From Fragilariopsis cylindrus CCMP1102 (Eukaryota > Bacillariophyta > Bacillariophyceae > Bacillariales > Bacillariaceae): DNA of 64,000 bases. Numbering within the stretch: the first letter of the stretch is position 1; each line of letters starts with the position of its first letter. Location of the stretch: NCBI GenBank assembly GCA_900095095.1, contig FMBT01000416.1, forward strand, positions 60,471-124,470, given 5' to 3'. Positions 9,528 to 20,755 of the stretch are shown one piece after another. A model generated the notes under the pieces. It saw only the letters and a program-made list of their open reading frames with translations. It did no database searches and had not been told where the DNA came from. The position numbers were made by a program, and so were the translations under genes.

Positions 9528-10515
9528 TGTGATTGAGAGGTCTGTTAGGAAAAATTACAACAATACAACGTTGCTTTGAAAGAATGATCGGGGTTCCTCT
9601 TCATTTTGTTCCTGACTGTATGTATTATTCTGATCAGCGTTTCTACATCATTTTTCATCGTCTTCTATTCATCATGGGCAAATGCGTGGGTCAATTGTAA
9701 GGATGGAGTCAGTTGAGTCTCATCTTTTGCATGTATATATGAGATACGGTATTCGTGTTACGACCAAATAAATACTGTGCCTTCATAGTCAATGTTCAAC
9801 TCACTACGAAAAGAAGTATGTAAAAACAAATATTATGCGAATTAAGTTGCGTTCGTCGTCGTCGTCGTAACTTGCTTCGACATGTAACGCGGTACAGTAG
9901 TCGCGTTTTAATAGCGCGAGAGTACTTCAAGTATCAATCGAAAAACGTACAATTATCATAAGTAACATAATTGTAGTATCAAATAACAGACGTCTCTTAG
10001 TTTCATACAGAGCCTAAGTATTAATCAAAATTATCCGGATTTTTTTAGTGAGCATAATTATGTCGAACAGATACTGACGCCAAGAGCCTAAAAGTCGCAA
10101 AATTATCCGGATTTTTTTCGTGCATGGGACGAGTAAGCGTGTAATTACTAGGAAGAAAACTACTTATAGTATACATTTGCAAAGGTAACTGGGCGAAGAA
10201 AGAGGGCAAGCTATATAAATAAATTAAGGAAAATTTGAAAAGTGAAAATCACCTGAGCTTTATTGTGTATGCTTCGTTGACCTCGCATCCAATGCAAGTG
10301 TTCTCTTCCGCGAGCATTACTGGTACAGTACTACTAATATCAAAAAAGTACGAATAAAAAAATAGAAGTGCGAGTATTGATTCAAAAAGTCACGATTAAA
10401 AATATCATTTACTAGTATCGATCGCGAGAGCAAAGAAACAAAAGGTATCCGAATTTTAAAAAAATTTAAAAAAGAGTAAATCCATAATAAATAATGTTCC
10501 ATAAATATTATTGGT
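9528..10515. other. Intergenic; imperfect 72-bp duplication
   Basis: No gene is seen. The element gagcctaa...aaaattatccggattttttt occurs at about 10012-10046 and again at 10084-10118, offset ~72 bp, which is a degenerate tandem duplication. The rest is AT-rich. It probably contains the promoter of the minus-strand PSxxPS gene. Confidence 0.5.
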
Positions 10516-11360
10516 GTGTCTTGGTCATTTGCACAATATAATACTGTAATAGAACTCGTCTGGGTGTGGACTACAGTAATTCCTTTTTTGGGTGTTGTGA
10601 GAGCCCTTTTCTTAGGACTGCTTTTGGGGATGGAAATGTGTTATTGTTCTGCTGCAACCAAGAATGACCGTTGGTCCATCCCTTCCCTATGGCATGGGTA
10701 TGGAATGGTTGGGGTCAAAAATTAGCTGCTGCTAATTATTTCTATATGAATCTTAATAATGCTTACAAGCTATATTCTTTTATTTATAAATGGATCCATC
10801 CTGGACGGAAAGAGATGCCATTGAAGGAATGCATACATAATTTGACCCACTCTCTTCTTCAAAGAGGTGATGCAATGTGACAGTGGGATTCAAGACCTCC
10901 ACCAAGCGCTACAAAGGATATTACTACTTCTGCTTACATAATTTGAATAGACAACCATTCGAATCTCCACCAGCACATGCACATGGAGGAACACATGCTG
11001 GAACTACTCGTTCATCAACTGAGGGGTTACTAGTAGGGGTAAGCTAAAAAAATGAATAGCTTTTAAGAAGCTGCAGAAGATACTACAACCTGATAGAGTT
11101 CATCAACCAATGCCATGTCTTGTAAGAATTAAGGATCCTGATAAAGCTGGAAGTGGTCCTTACTGTAGATACAAAAATGTCCCGGTCTCAAGATCAAAGC
11201 CAAAACGAAAAGATCTTATAAAACAATTATTTATCAATGTGAGCAGTGTACTGTGGAGAAAGGGTTCAATCTTTGGCTTTGTCATACAACTGAGAAAATG
11301 AAAGGAGTCCAAACAGTCTGTTTGATGTGCATATTGTTGTTGTGCATTACTTCTAGTTTT
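10516..11360 (+). mobile_element. Decayed piggyBac-like transposase, C-terminal region
   Basis: Coding-like pieces are spread over shifted frames with stops. The first segment carries KNDRWSIPSLWHGYGMVG. The next carries LAAANYFYMNLNNAYKLYSF, then PLKECIHNLTHSLLQRGDAM and, after a stop, RPPPSATKD. The last, around 11110-11330, carries GPYCRYKN and then YQCEQCTVEKGFNLWLCHTTEK-like text (split here by the 20-residue rule as YQCEQCTV / EKGFNLWLCH). An N-terminal KECI-NLTHSLLQ block followed by a CxxC...C zinc ribbon is the arrangement I associate with diatom piggyBac/IS4-type DDE transposases. No terminal repeats were located. It is certainly non-functional, and the family call is moderate. Confidence 0.45.
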
Positions 11361-12984
11361 TATTGGTTTGGTACTAGTGGCAGGAATAGAACCCAAAATG
11401 ACATTATGCACAAATAATAGGGATATGTGAGTATCTTACCTAGCCAAGGTACCATGTTTTTCTTTTACCTATCCCACACACACCATGTATTGCACTACTA
11501 AATTTTATCACAGCCCAATAGTATAGTATGAACCAATAATAGAGGTGGGAAGTACATTTTTTGGTCTGGTAATTTGGGCTCTTATAAGAGACCCATAGTA
11601 CATAACATGGTCACGTTGCTGTTCTCTATAAGTGAATATTTTGATGAAGCAAAAACTAACACCTAGATTTTTGTGTAGAACAAATCTCTCCAAGGAAAGC
11701 TCAACAAAAATCCATTATGCGATACAACATCACCCCATCATACAAATAATACAGTGCAGAAGAAAAGAGGAGAGTATCACAAGCTTACTACAGCAGCACT
11801 ATGGGTGGAATGGAAAATCTCAATACATAAAAAATTGACCTGAAAAAAGGTAATCAACCAATGTTCTTTCTACCTATAAAGCTGTATATTCTAATAAGCC
11901 ACACAAGCACTCTGGATTGATATATATATATGTTTGATTGCATGTAGGTATAAAGCCATTATGCCCACATTCTAGCTTGTATGACATCATCAAAGCTAGC
12001 AGCTTTTACAGCAAAGAATAAATACTGGTACAGTGGAGCAGCAGCCAGTCAATGCGCTACTGAGTAGTAACTCAACACAACAGTTTTTCTTTGTCCTTGG
12101 GCAAAAGTGAGTCAACAGTTATAATGTTGCAAGAAGAAGTGAGCCTATTGACAGAAGTGTCACTATAGTTGCAATTAGGGCCATGATGATGATGATCAGT
12201 TTGTCTATAAGAAAGAATATCAAGAAGATCAAAACAACAGCATCTCTGGAGTAGTAATGAATACCATTATATATAAGAAGAGAATCAATGTTAAATTATC
12301 TTCCTTGATGGCAGGAGCACCAGATCCAGTGAAGATAAACAAACAGATGGATGGAGTCTTGAAAATAGTTCTGCCTGGACCGTTTAAATTCATAAATAAT
12401 AGATGATGTAATAAGTTAAACAATCAGGCAAAAGTGTGCTGCTAAAAAGAAATATTCCAGTGAAATTTGTGGGAGGACAAAAATAGGAAAGGCTAACATA
12501 ACTTAAGCAGCATTAATTAATACCTGTCACCTTATTTATTTGCCTGGACATAACAAGCATGATCTCACAATGAATAATCAGTTGATGTTGTATGCAATGA
12601 TGATGGCAACAAAATGCTCACATCCATATATTATTATTGGCTAGAGTACTGTAACATTTGGGTGTAGAGTAGAGTAAAAGGAGAAGTTCAGAAAGGTCAT
12701 CTTCTTATTCATCTTCTTTTTCTATGAATTCCAACAATGCACACATTATCAGCTACTGTACATAGAAGGTGACATACTTACTGTAGATCAATACTACTGG
12801 TGTGGATATCATCTATCAGAGGATAGGAGGAGGTTGTCTAGCAAGGTTGTTAGTTAGGCAGGGTCACACTCTCTTTTAATTTTATCATGGCAATTGTTCA
12901 CACTTTCCCAAAAAAAATCGCGCGCACCCATCCACATCATGTGACGCCTAAAAACCGATCCTTTTGCTCGCAAATTTTGTCTAA
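11361..12984. other. Gene-free, possibly transposon-derived DNA
   Basis: There is no frame of convincing composition. The sequence differs from gene flanks: few homocodon runs and many CA/TG-rich words. It may be the remainder of the mobile element to its left. Confidence 0.4.
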
Positions 12985-13201
12985 CTACTTCCTCCAGCGA
13001 GTGCTAACTTTAGCTGAAACTATTGCGTGGAATTATTAAACGATAAAAGCGCTTTGAACCCTTAAAATCAACCCACAAAATTCGAAATGTACAGGAAAAA
13101 ATTAAAATAAGCGAAGATTTTATGGGCTCAACTTGCTTTTATTGTCTAAATAATTCCAAGCGAAAACGCATCATTAAGTTAGCGATCGCTGGAGGAAGTA
13201 G
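12985..13201. repeat. 217-bp imperfect inverted repeat, MITE-like foldback
   Basis: The left end CTACTTCCTCCAGCGA is exactly mirrored at the right end (13186-13201). The arms stay ~75-80% complementary for ~86 nt. Shared inner blocks include gctaactt, tggaattatt, ataaaagc, ttga/gccc and taaaatc. A ~45-nt AT-rich centre separates the arms. No clear target-site duplication was seen and there is no coding capacity. This fits a non-autonomous MITE or a hairpin-forming ncRNA locus. Confidence 0.65.
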
Positions 13202-13686
13202 GTGCTTCTTTTTTTACCTTACTAATAATTCCATCCAAAACGAATTGAATTCCAATGAATAAAAGATACTAGTACGTAAAATGAGACATACGAAGTATCC
13301 AACAAAAATGGCCAATAACTTAACGAGTTTTAACTGCCGAATGCAGATTTTAGTTAGTCGAATATCAAACGAACAGACAGAGCGACAACAACGGCACTGA
13401 AGCAATTATTTATTTAGAGGAACAAAATTTCATTTTGCTTGCCGACCGACATGTTTTTACAAAAGAAGAATCATTTCATCTTTATCTGGTAACTTAGTAT
13501 CTGTATTCAATGTCAATTTGTTAATAGTACACCCGTAATACTGAGTACTCATTTCTTTGTTTCTAGGAAGCGGCTTGTCCAAACTAATGAGGGAGAGAGA
13601 AAGGCAGCAAAAGTATTGCAACGAAAGAAATATAAAGAAAGGAAGAGAAAGACTAAAATATAAAGCAAGCAAACCATCGTATCATT
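13202..13686. other. Upstream region of LRR protein 1
   Basis: No gene seen. A purine-rich stretch (about 13590-13665) directly precedes the start codon and is probably 5' UTR. Confidence 0.4.
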
Positions 13687-16637
13687 ATGCCGTCTTGGTT
13701 TAAAGGTAGTAAAAAGTATAATAAAACGGGAGATCATGCGATCGGTGAGAACTTTTCTTTTGTGAGTGATGTAGAGAATGGTGAACACCAGGGAGGAGCT
13801 ACCATGATGGAGACGTACTCTCATGGACCAGCACCTGTCACAATTTTATTTGGTGAACAAAATGAAGATTTTGATGATGTGGATCATGACAGTATTGATC
13901 ATGTTGATATCGAGAATCATTATGTAGCAGGAGAAGGAGGAGGACGAGGAAGAGGACAAGGAGGAAGAGGAGGAGGAAGAGACGATGATGGTGACGATTT
14001 TAAGGACGAAGATGATGCAGCTAATATTACACAAGATACTATTGATATAGGAGAAGGTGAAGAAATATCGTTTGATAAATCGATATCGATGCGGGGGAAA
14101 TCAATCACCGATTTACAACCAATCGATTTAGACGACTTTTGTTGCGGCCTACCAAGTAGTAGTAATAATATTGGTTCTTTGGCATTGGCGTCAATGATGA
14201 CAACAATGATGACAACAGCAGAAGCAGCAGAGGCAGGAGGTTGCGTTGACGCACCAGAAGAAGGAGGAGGAGCTGAAGATGAAGAACAAGATCAAGAACA
14301 ACAACAAAGAGAAGGAAGAGGAGGAGGTTCTGGAAAAATCCATTCGATTCAACTATGCAGTACTGAGGATGATTGTGAAGAAACTAATTCTGCAGCATCT
14401 TCTTCTTCGGCAGTAGCAGCGCTTGATAATATTCGTGGTATAGGTCCTATTCGTGATCGTGGTGGTGGGCAGGATGGAGGTGGTGGAATAGATCAATCCT
14501 CATCCGCAGCTTCTCCAATGTGTATGAAAATGAATACTCTACCATATTCCGGTGAAAAAAATCGATCCAAGTTATACTGGTACATTACAGTTACATTCAT
14601 TTGTCTCTTATTGGCAGCAATCATTGGTACTGTCGTTGCCGTTTATGGTAATCCAAAATCCAAAAATGAGGAACAAAAGGTGAGTGGTGATGTGAATACC
14701 AACAATAGCGGCAACAACAACAAGACTGCTATTACGCCGCCTACCATTAACATCAATAATGAAGCCGAAATTAATAATAACAATAATACTAACAGTCCTG
14801 CTACTGCTACTGTTGCTGCTGCCAATAATAACACCATTACTGATATCGATTCTACTAATGTTGTTGTTGACGCTAAAAATAACATCACCGATGTCGTCGA
14901 TGATGAATCGCAACAACAGACTTCAACCAACGACGACGTCAATTCTATAACGGTGGGATCGATGGGTGATAAAGAAAATGGTATCAAAGCAGTGTTAGCT
15001 ATGTCAGTACCACCACCCACCGATTTTAATACAGCAGAAGATTTATCTTCGTCATCACCACAAGCAATGGCATTTGATTGGATTGTGAATACCGATGAGG
15101 CTCAACTTACGGTAGAAACTGCATCCGTAATAGAAATTACCGAACGATTTGCTGCGGCAACATTATATTTTGCTACCGGTGGTCCATCCTCGTGGATTAC
15201 ATCATTAGGATTTTTATCAGAAGATTCTATTTGTAATTGGAATGATGGTAACGATGTTGGAATTTTTTGTTATGGTGAAGGTGAAACTGCTGGTAGTCCA
15301 ACTGAAATCAAAATTGGTAGGTTGTTGTTGTTGTTGTTGTTGATGATGGTTGTGCCTTTTCTCTTGTGTCTCGTGTGCGTGCGTGTGCGTCTTTTTCTCG
15401 TTTTTGGTTCAGAAGAAAGAAGGACGAAAGCGACAATTTTCTATCTCTGATGATTGCTTTTTTCTCCTCGTTTACTATAAAACATTCTTAAAATACTACC
15501 ATAGTGGCTAATAATCTAAGTGGTAGCATACCCAATGAAATCAACTACTTCACTGATTTAGAAACGCTTGATCTGTACTACAACAAGCTACTAGGAGCAA
15601 TTCCTGATCTTTCTCAACTGATTAAGTTGCGACAATTTGATGTAGACGGCAATATGTTATCTGGCATGGCTCCCGAATCTTTATTCAATCTTCCAAGTAT
15701 CGTTAACATGTATTTGTTGAACAATAAAGACTTGACTGGAACAATTCCTGTCATCGGAGATTCTTCTCGGCTTGAAAAACTTTCAATTCTAGGTTGTTCC
15801 TTCACCGGCTCGATCCCGCAGTCGTTGACTGCTGTGTCTACACTTCGTCTTCTTCAAATGAAGGACAATGCTATCAGCGGTACCATCCCTGCAGGATTAC
15901 TTTCATTGCCCGCTTTGGAAACGTTAGGATTACACGGCAATCGGTTGGTAGGAAGTATCCCTTCCATTGATGCAACAGCAACCGGCACTAACGGTAGCGC
16001 CCTTCGTAGTCTTTCATTGGGCAGTAACTCTCTTGAGGGATCTCTCCCCGACGGCATTGAGACACTAACCGCATTGCAATTTCTATATGCACACGATAAT
16101 GCCCTCACGGGGGTGATCCGTAATGAAATCGTAGCATTGCCTTTACTCGAACAACTCTGGTTGTACGAAAATAAATTAACTGGAAAAATTCCTGATTTCA
16201 CAAGTTCGAGCAATGCTCTCACTGATTTATTCCTTAGTGACAACGACCTATCGGGTAATTTACAAGACCTATTAGCATCTGCACCGACATCTATCGAACG
16301 GATCGATGTTAGCAATAACAATATTCGAGGTTTTATCTCTGATGATATCAATCAGTTGACGAAAGTACAAACCTTTGCGGTGGCGGGTAACAAATTGACT
16401 GGAGTAATCCCCGAAGACATTATGAACTTGGGATCACTTACTTCATTTGATTTTTCTTCAAATCCATTCCTTGAGGGTGATCTGACGTCCACTATTTGTA
16501 CAACACCAGTGATCGCTAATGAATTGATTTTCGCTGCAGCGGATTGTGATGGAGGAGATCCTGTACGAGTCAATTGTGACTGTTGCACGGAATGTTGTGA
16601 TAGATCAGGTGAATGTACTCCAAACAAGAGCGACTAA
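13687..16637 (+). CDS. LRR membrane protein 1 (receptor-like, no kinase)
   Basis: Two exons, 13687-15316 and 15505-16637, are joined by a 188-nt GT-AG intron (gtaggt...ccatag). Joining restores the phase and gives 920 aa. Residues 1-290 are acidic and low-complexity and presumably cytoplasmic. A transmembrane helix (YWYITVTFICLLLAAIIG, ~297-320) is followed by an Asn/Thr-rich linker. An LRR-capping region then begins (ERFAAATLYFATGG, ~480; Cys in ICNWND and GIFCYG). About 13 plant-type LRRs of LxxNxLxGxIP form follow (~545-860). The C-terminal cap is Cys-rich (CDCCTECC, GEC). The architecture matches the second LRR gene at 26421-29382. With no cytoplasmic kinase, it is probably an adhesion or ligand-sensing surface protein. 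Confidence 0.85.
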
Positions 16638-17655
16638 CTATCTAGAGGTATTAAATAAATAAAAAAGAGATATAATTGTGAAAAAATTCGGGACGGGAAT
16701 TCGGGATCGGGATGGGATCGGAATCGGGACGGGATCATTTTGGATAAACTATGATTTGCTTTAACCGCAATCATATCAATATCTTTAGGTAATGGTTAAG
16801 ATCAAAATCAAAATAATAATAATATTGTGTAAAAGAGAAAAAAGGACTTTCCTTTTTTTTGTACTGGACCATACGATAAAAATGTTGCTGTCATAAATCT
16901 ATCATAAATCTAGATCCAATAGTGAATGTAGAGGCAGACGACGACTCTATTAGTAGCTTTACGTCCATAGATAGAATTATAAAATTGTGTTGAATATCTT
17001 TTCTTAATTATAGTATCTATAGAAAAAATGAATACTGTAATGTATTAGGATTTAATTTCATAATTCAATTTCTAGTCGTTCCAATCGTAACATATTCATA
17101 ATTTCAATAATTAGATAACTTCGAAACCAACGTAAAGATGGAGGAGCATTCCGAACAATTTTGATCACAGCGTTTTGTGGAACCACGTTTACATCAGTGT
17201 AGATGCTATTACACTATTTCGCATTCCGAATCGAATCGAAACACGTTCAAGAGCCCTTGCAGCAATGATGGAAGATGAAGGTATATCGCTGTGATTTTTT
17301 AAATTCGATATGGTATCTCTGAGTGTGTGTGTGGCCAAACGAATACTGAATCGATCGTCAATGATGATTTTCTTTTAGACCATTAGAAGAGCTCATGCCT
17401 GCCGTATCCAATTCAAACTGACGCACGAATATGCATTGATCGACGAGGTCATTTTCTCTAAGCTCTTGTCCCCCATGTGGGCTGCCAACCAACAGTGACG
17501 CTGCAGTAGGGCGTGTGCCCCGTTAATGCTGTCAACTCGTTGTTGTTCGTACTGAGTACGCAGATATTATTTATATATACACAACAAGTGTGCATACGTT
17601 GCTGCTGTTATTGTTGTCGTATTATCATTACGGCGGAATAGAATGTCGCTTATTT
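16638..17655. other. Intergenic with a G-rich minisatellite
   Basis: Positions 16688-16736 are degenerate GGGACGGGA/ATCGGGAT repeats just after the LRR 1 stop. Nothing gene-like was seen in the rest. Confidence 0.5.
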
Positions 17656-18200
17656 TTAGGGTCCTCCTCTTTTACGTCTTTGATGTTTTTGTTTGGAATC
17701 ATAAAATTCGTTGTTGTTGATGATGATGTTGTTGGGATCCAATGTTGCCGCTGCCGCCGGTGTTGTTGTTGTTGTTGATGATAATTGGTGTAAAACATCC
17801 GGATGTCTTCGTAACAAGAAATGAACACAATCTAAATGAATGTCCACGTCGATGGCTGCCATTATTAATGCACTAGCAGTCACTACCACCAGTGTTGTTG
17901 TTGTTGTTGCTGCTGCTGCTACCATCCAAAGAACGCCGTCGTTAGAAATCAAGTAATGCATCTTCTATTACATTCATTACTCTATCACGACTATATCTTT
18001 TGCAAGCATACCGGAAGGGTGTATCATCATCGCAATCATCCTATTTGCGGAAGAGGAGACTAATTCCTTTTTTTCTCTGGAAGATAACGAATCCATGCCT
18101 CAAATACCGATCTGAATCTTTCAGTACAAGAGTCGATGGAGGCAACGCAATGGAGTGGGTACAGTTCCATATCTATGCTAGCGTGTTATATGCGATCGTT
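17656..18200 (-). pseudogene. Relic of an ankyrin-like diatom multicopy protein, copy A
   Basis: Reading the minus strand from ~18195, coding-like segments survive in shifted frames with stops. They are PLHCVASIDSCTERFRSVFE, then WIRYLPEKKG, TPFRYACKRYSRDRVMNVIE and HLDCVHFLLRRHPDVLHQL, with a Lys/Arg-rich tail ending at 17656. PLH..A and LDxVxFLLRRxPDVL are ankyrin-repeat-like signatures. A second degenerate copy with the same block order lies at 39883-40460. At least three frame changes or stops are present, so it cannot encode a protein. Confidence 0.6.
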
Positions 18201-18289
18201 CAGTATAAGATACTACTATTGAGCAAAACCATAGAATGAATGATGCGTATACATTATACATAATTGAGGTAAACAAATGGTACCTGGGC

Positions 18290-18294
18290 AAAAA
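18290..18294 (-). terminator. Pol III T-run downstream of tRNA-Lys
   Basis: Five A on the plus strand (T5 on the minus strand) lie 20 nt past the tRNA 3' end, a minimal Pol III termination signal. Confidence 0.5.
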
Positions 18295-18313
18295 GGTATC
18301 TGCTATAACATTA

Positions 18314-18386
18314 CACCCGATGAGGGGATTGAACCCTCGACCACACGATTAAAAGTCGAGCGCTCTTCCAACTGAGCTAACCGGGT
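18314..18386 (-). tRNA. tRNA-Lys (UUU)
   Basis: The gene is 73 nt and intron-less. The acceptor stem ACCCGGT pairs with ATCGGGT and is followed by the discriminator G typical of eukaryotic tRNA-Lys. Box A TAGCTCAGTTGG and box B GGTTCAATCCC are intact. The anticodon arm CGACTTTTAATCG presents TTT. No CCA is encoded, as expected for a nuclear gene. Confidence 0.95.
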
Positions 18387-18611
18387 TACTGTTGTTACTT
18401 CTAGATGAACATCGTGGCTCTTATGAAGGTCTGCTTTCTTTCTTTGCTTTCTCTCTTTGTGTTGTGATGTGTCAGTCGTTGTAATAAAAATGTTGTGAGC
18501 GATGTCGTGTATCATCCTTACTGTGATCGGCGGTATGATGTGTAAATTTATTGCGTTTGTCGCGCGTTGACGTGCACATAATTTATAAACATCAGTTTTC
18601 GACAAACCAGA

Positions 18612-18700
18612 GAGAACGACCATACCAACATGACAGCACCGCTTCCCGTCTGCTCAGTACTACGGTGGGGGACCACGTTGGAATCCCAGGTGTTGTTCTC
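18612..18700 (+). pseudogene. Internally deleted 5S rRNA copy
   Basis: The 5' part GAGAACGACCATACCA and the 3' part GGTGGGGGACCACG plus GGAATCCCAGGTGTTG are unmistakable 5S rRNA. The terminal stem is perfect: GAGAAC (18612-18617) pairs with GTTCTC (18695-18700). The copy is only 89 nt against ~118-120. The missing ~30 nt is the middle, after CTTCCCGTCTG, where the conserved AAGTTAAGC box A segment should be. A T6 tract follows at once. It lies 225 bp from tRNA-Lys on the opposite strand. It is probably a pseudogene, though its ends look oddly well preserved. Confidence 0.8.
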
Positions 18701-18701
18701 A

Positions 18702-18707
18702 TTTTTT
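18702..18707 (+). terminator. Pol III T6 terminator after the 5S copy
   Basis: Six T begin one base after the 5S-like terminal stem, the position expected for a 5S transcription unit. Confidence 0.6.
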
Positions 18708-20449
18708 GTCTTTATTTTATATTTTATTTTATTTTTATTTTGGAATCTATCTGATCTTATTCCTCCTACAGTATCCTGGACTACTCCTCTATCTTGGAGG
18801 TTACATACAGTAAGTATAACTACCCTTCACATTATATTCTCTCCATAACAACTCTCCTCAAAAGTGAAGCAAGAGTGGTGACTGATGATGTTGTGGCATA
18901 TATAGAAAGTTAACCAATATTCTAACTATGACAGTGAGAATGAATGTAAAATTCAGGTATATATCTTCTGCTGTTATCATTATTTATCTTGAAAGGGTGT
19001 TACTTCAGTTCATCATGCTTATTCCTACTTCTCTTCCATTTTGCATACAGTAACCACTCATCATACACAAACTAAATGATCTTGCTCTAAATAAATAGAG
19101 TGATAACAAAGTTGAGGTTGTTGCATTGATTTGGCTGTGCTAGCTGCCTCTCTATGTGTGATTAGTTTGCAAAATTTGAGGAAGGACTGTTCAAATTATT
19201 GTGTCATTCCTATCTAAGTCAAATATCTCTTCATCATCACTTGTAAATAAAACATATTTCTTGCAGACTACAGACTGCTGCATCATGCATCATTAATTGT
19301 TGTGCCTTGTTGTAAAAAAATAGTGCAGATATATATAGACTTGACACTACTTACTTGAGGACATCATCAAACGTGAGAATACTTTGTTGTTAGCTAATTT
19401 GTTGCTGATAATTTGACAGTATTAGAAATATTATGTGTGCACTTTTTATTACTATTTGTACCTGATGCAACAACATGTTGGGTGTATGACCCCCCCAATA
19501 ATGTTTGGGTGAGAGGGTGAGGGATGTGTAATGGATGCAGAATCTGTTGTTGAAACTATTCAAACTGCTGTTCCATCACACTTTTTCTTTCTCAAACTAT
19601 ATTGTTTCATCAGACTTTTCTTTTCTTATTGCACAACTACAACCTTGTATCCAATTAGTGCAGAGAGGAAGAAGTAATTTTATTTAAATTGAAGACCTCA
19701 TGGACTTGTGTGTATGAGCTGATCTATTTGGATTGATTTATCCGGTGCATTTAGCTGTTAACCAAATCCAATTGATGGTCTATCCTGAAGAGACAATTGG
19801 ATAAGCAAATTCATTACTGCACTACTACCAAGCACTGTGTTTCCCCCTCTCCCCCCTTGTTCTTTGCTAATTCATCATCAGCAGCGCTGGTAATGGGAAT
19901 GTTGATCTCAGATGTGATATATTATAATAGCTAGCTACTAGCTAGGCATTCACCTAACTTGTAGAGAAATTGTATGCTATCATCTGTTTTCACAGGTGTA
20001 TATTTATCATTTTGGGTGTTACTGTTAGCAAAAACCACCACTCATACAACCAATATTTCTCAAATCGCCATTTTTTCAAGCTTATGAAGAAGGATTGTAT
20101 TTTTTGTGATTGTATTTTTTGTGATTGCAATCATCTATCAGTGTTACCTCCTACATGTCAATTCTTGATGTCTTATCCTAGTAGCATTGTTATGTGCTAC
20201 TGTTCAACTGGAGAGATAGATAATAGGCTAGAAGTAGTGTGTAATACTAGCTAGCCTAGCTAATACAAGACTAATATCCCTCATGAATCCCTTTAGCCCT
20301 CATTGGACCACCTTTTCAAGGGTTCAATCCCCAGCTACTTTTACTAGTTGTTTTACTAGTGTATATGCCAGTTCAGTCAAAATTTCCATCGCACGATTTT
20401 GAGAAGCTTGATGTTTTATATTATTTATTTAACATCAGTCACAGTCAAG
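18708..20449. other. Gene-free 1.7 kb
   Basis: No convincing frame. A lone box-B-like word (ggttcaatcccc, 20318) has no matching box A at tRNA spacing. The composition resembles the 11.4-13 kb and 24.6-26.4 kb gene-poor blocks. Confidence 0.4.
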
Positions 20450-20616
20450 GTGTGCGTGCGTAACGCGACGAGATTTTTTGTACGATTACAATTACCACCG
20501 GTACTCGAGTTACTAGTACGGACGAGAAAAACTTCCTAGACACTGGATGAATCACAGACAAGATTTGAGAACGTTCCTAACTACCAAGACACTGGATGAA
20601 TCCAATTGAGAATGTT
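20450..20616 (+). repeat. Left arm of a long inverted repeat bracketing two genes
   Basis: It begins GTGTGCGTGCGTAACGCGAC and includes ACCACCGGTACTCGAGTTAC and GGACGAGAAAAACTTCC. An internal near-repeat of acactggatgaatc follows. The same blocks, in the same order, are found inverted at 24472-24619. The arm ends 140 bp before the start codon of the next gene. Confidence 0.85.
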
Positions 20617-20755
20617 AGTACCGGTACTAAGGTCTACCTGAATTGTACGTCAAATGTAATTCACAAAAAAGTTATTTTATCAAATTTATGAAATAATTGA
20701 AGTACGAACACAAAGCATTCCTTATCCCCATAAAGATCAAAATCTTCACAATTCA

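Noticed and set aside
20295-20340. Possible tRNA or SINE at the box-B-like ggttcaatcccc
   Set aside because: The A-box-like word is only ~25 nt upstream and no acceptor or anticodon stem can be formed.
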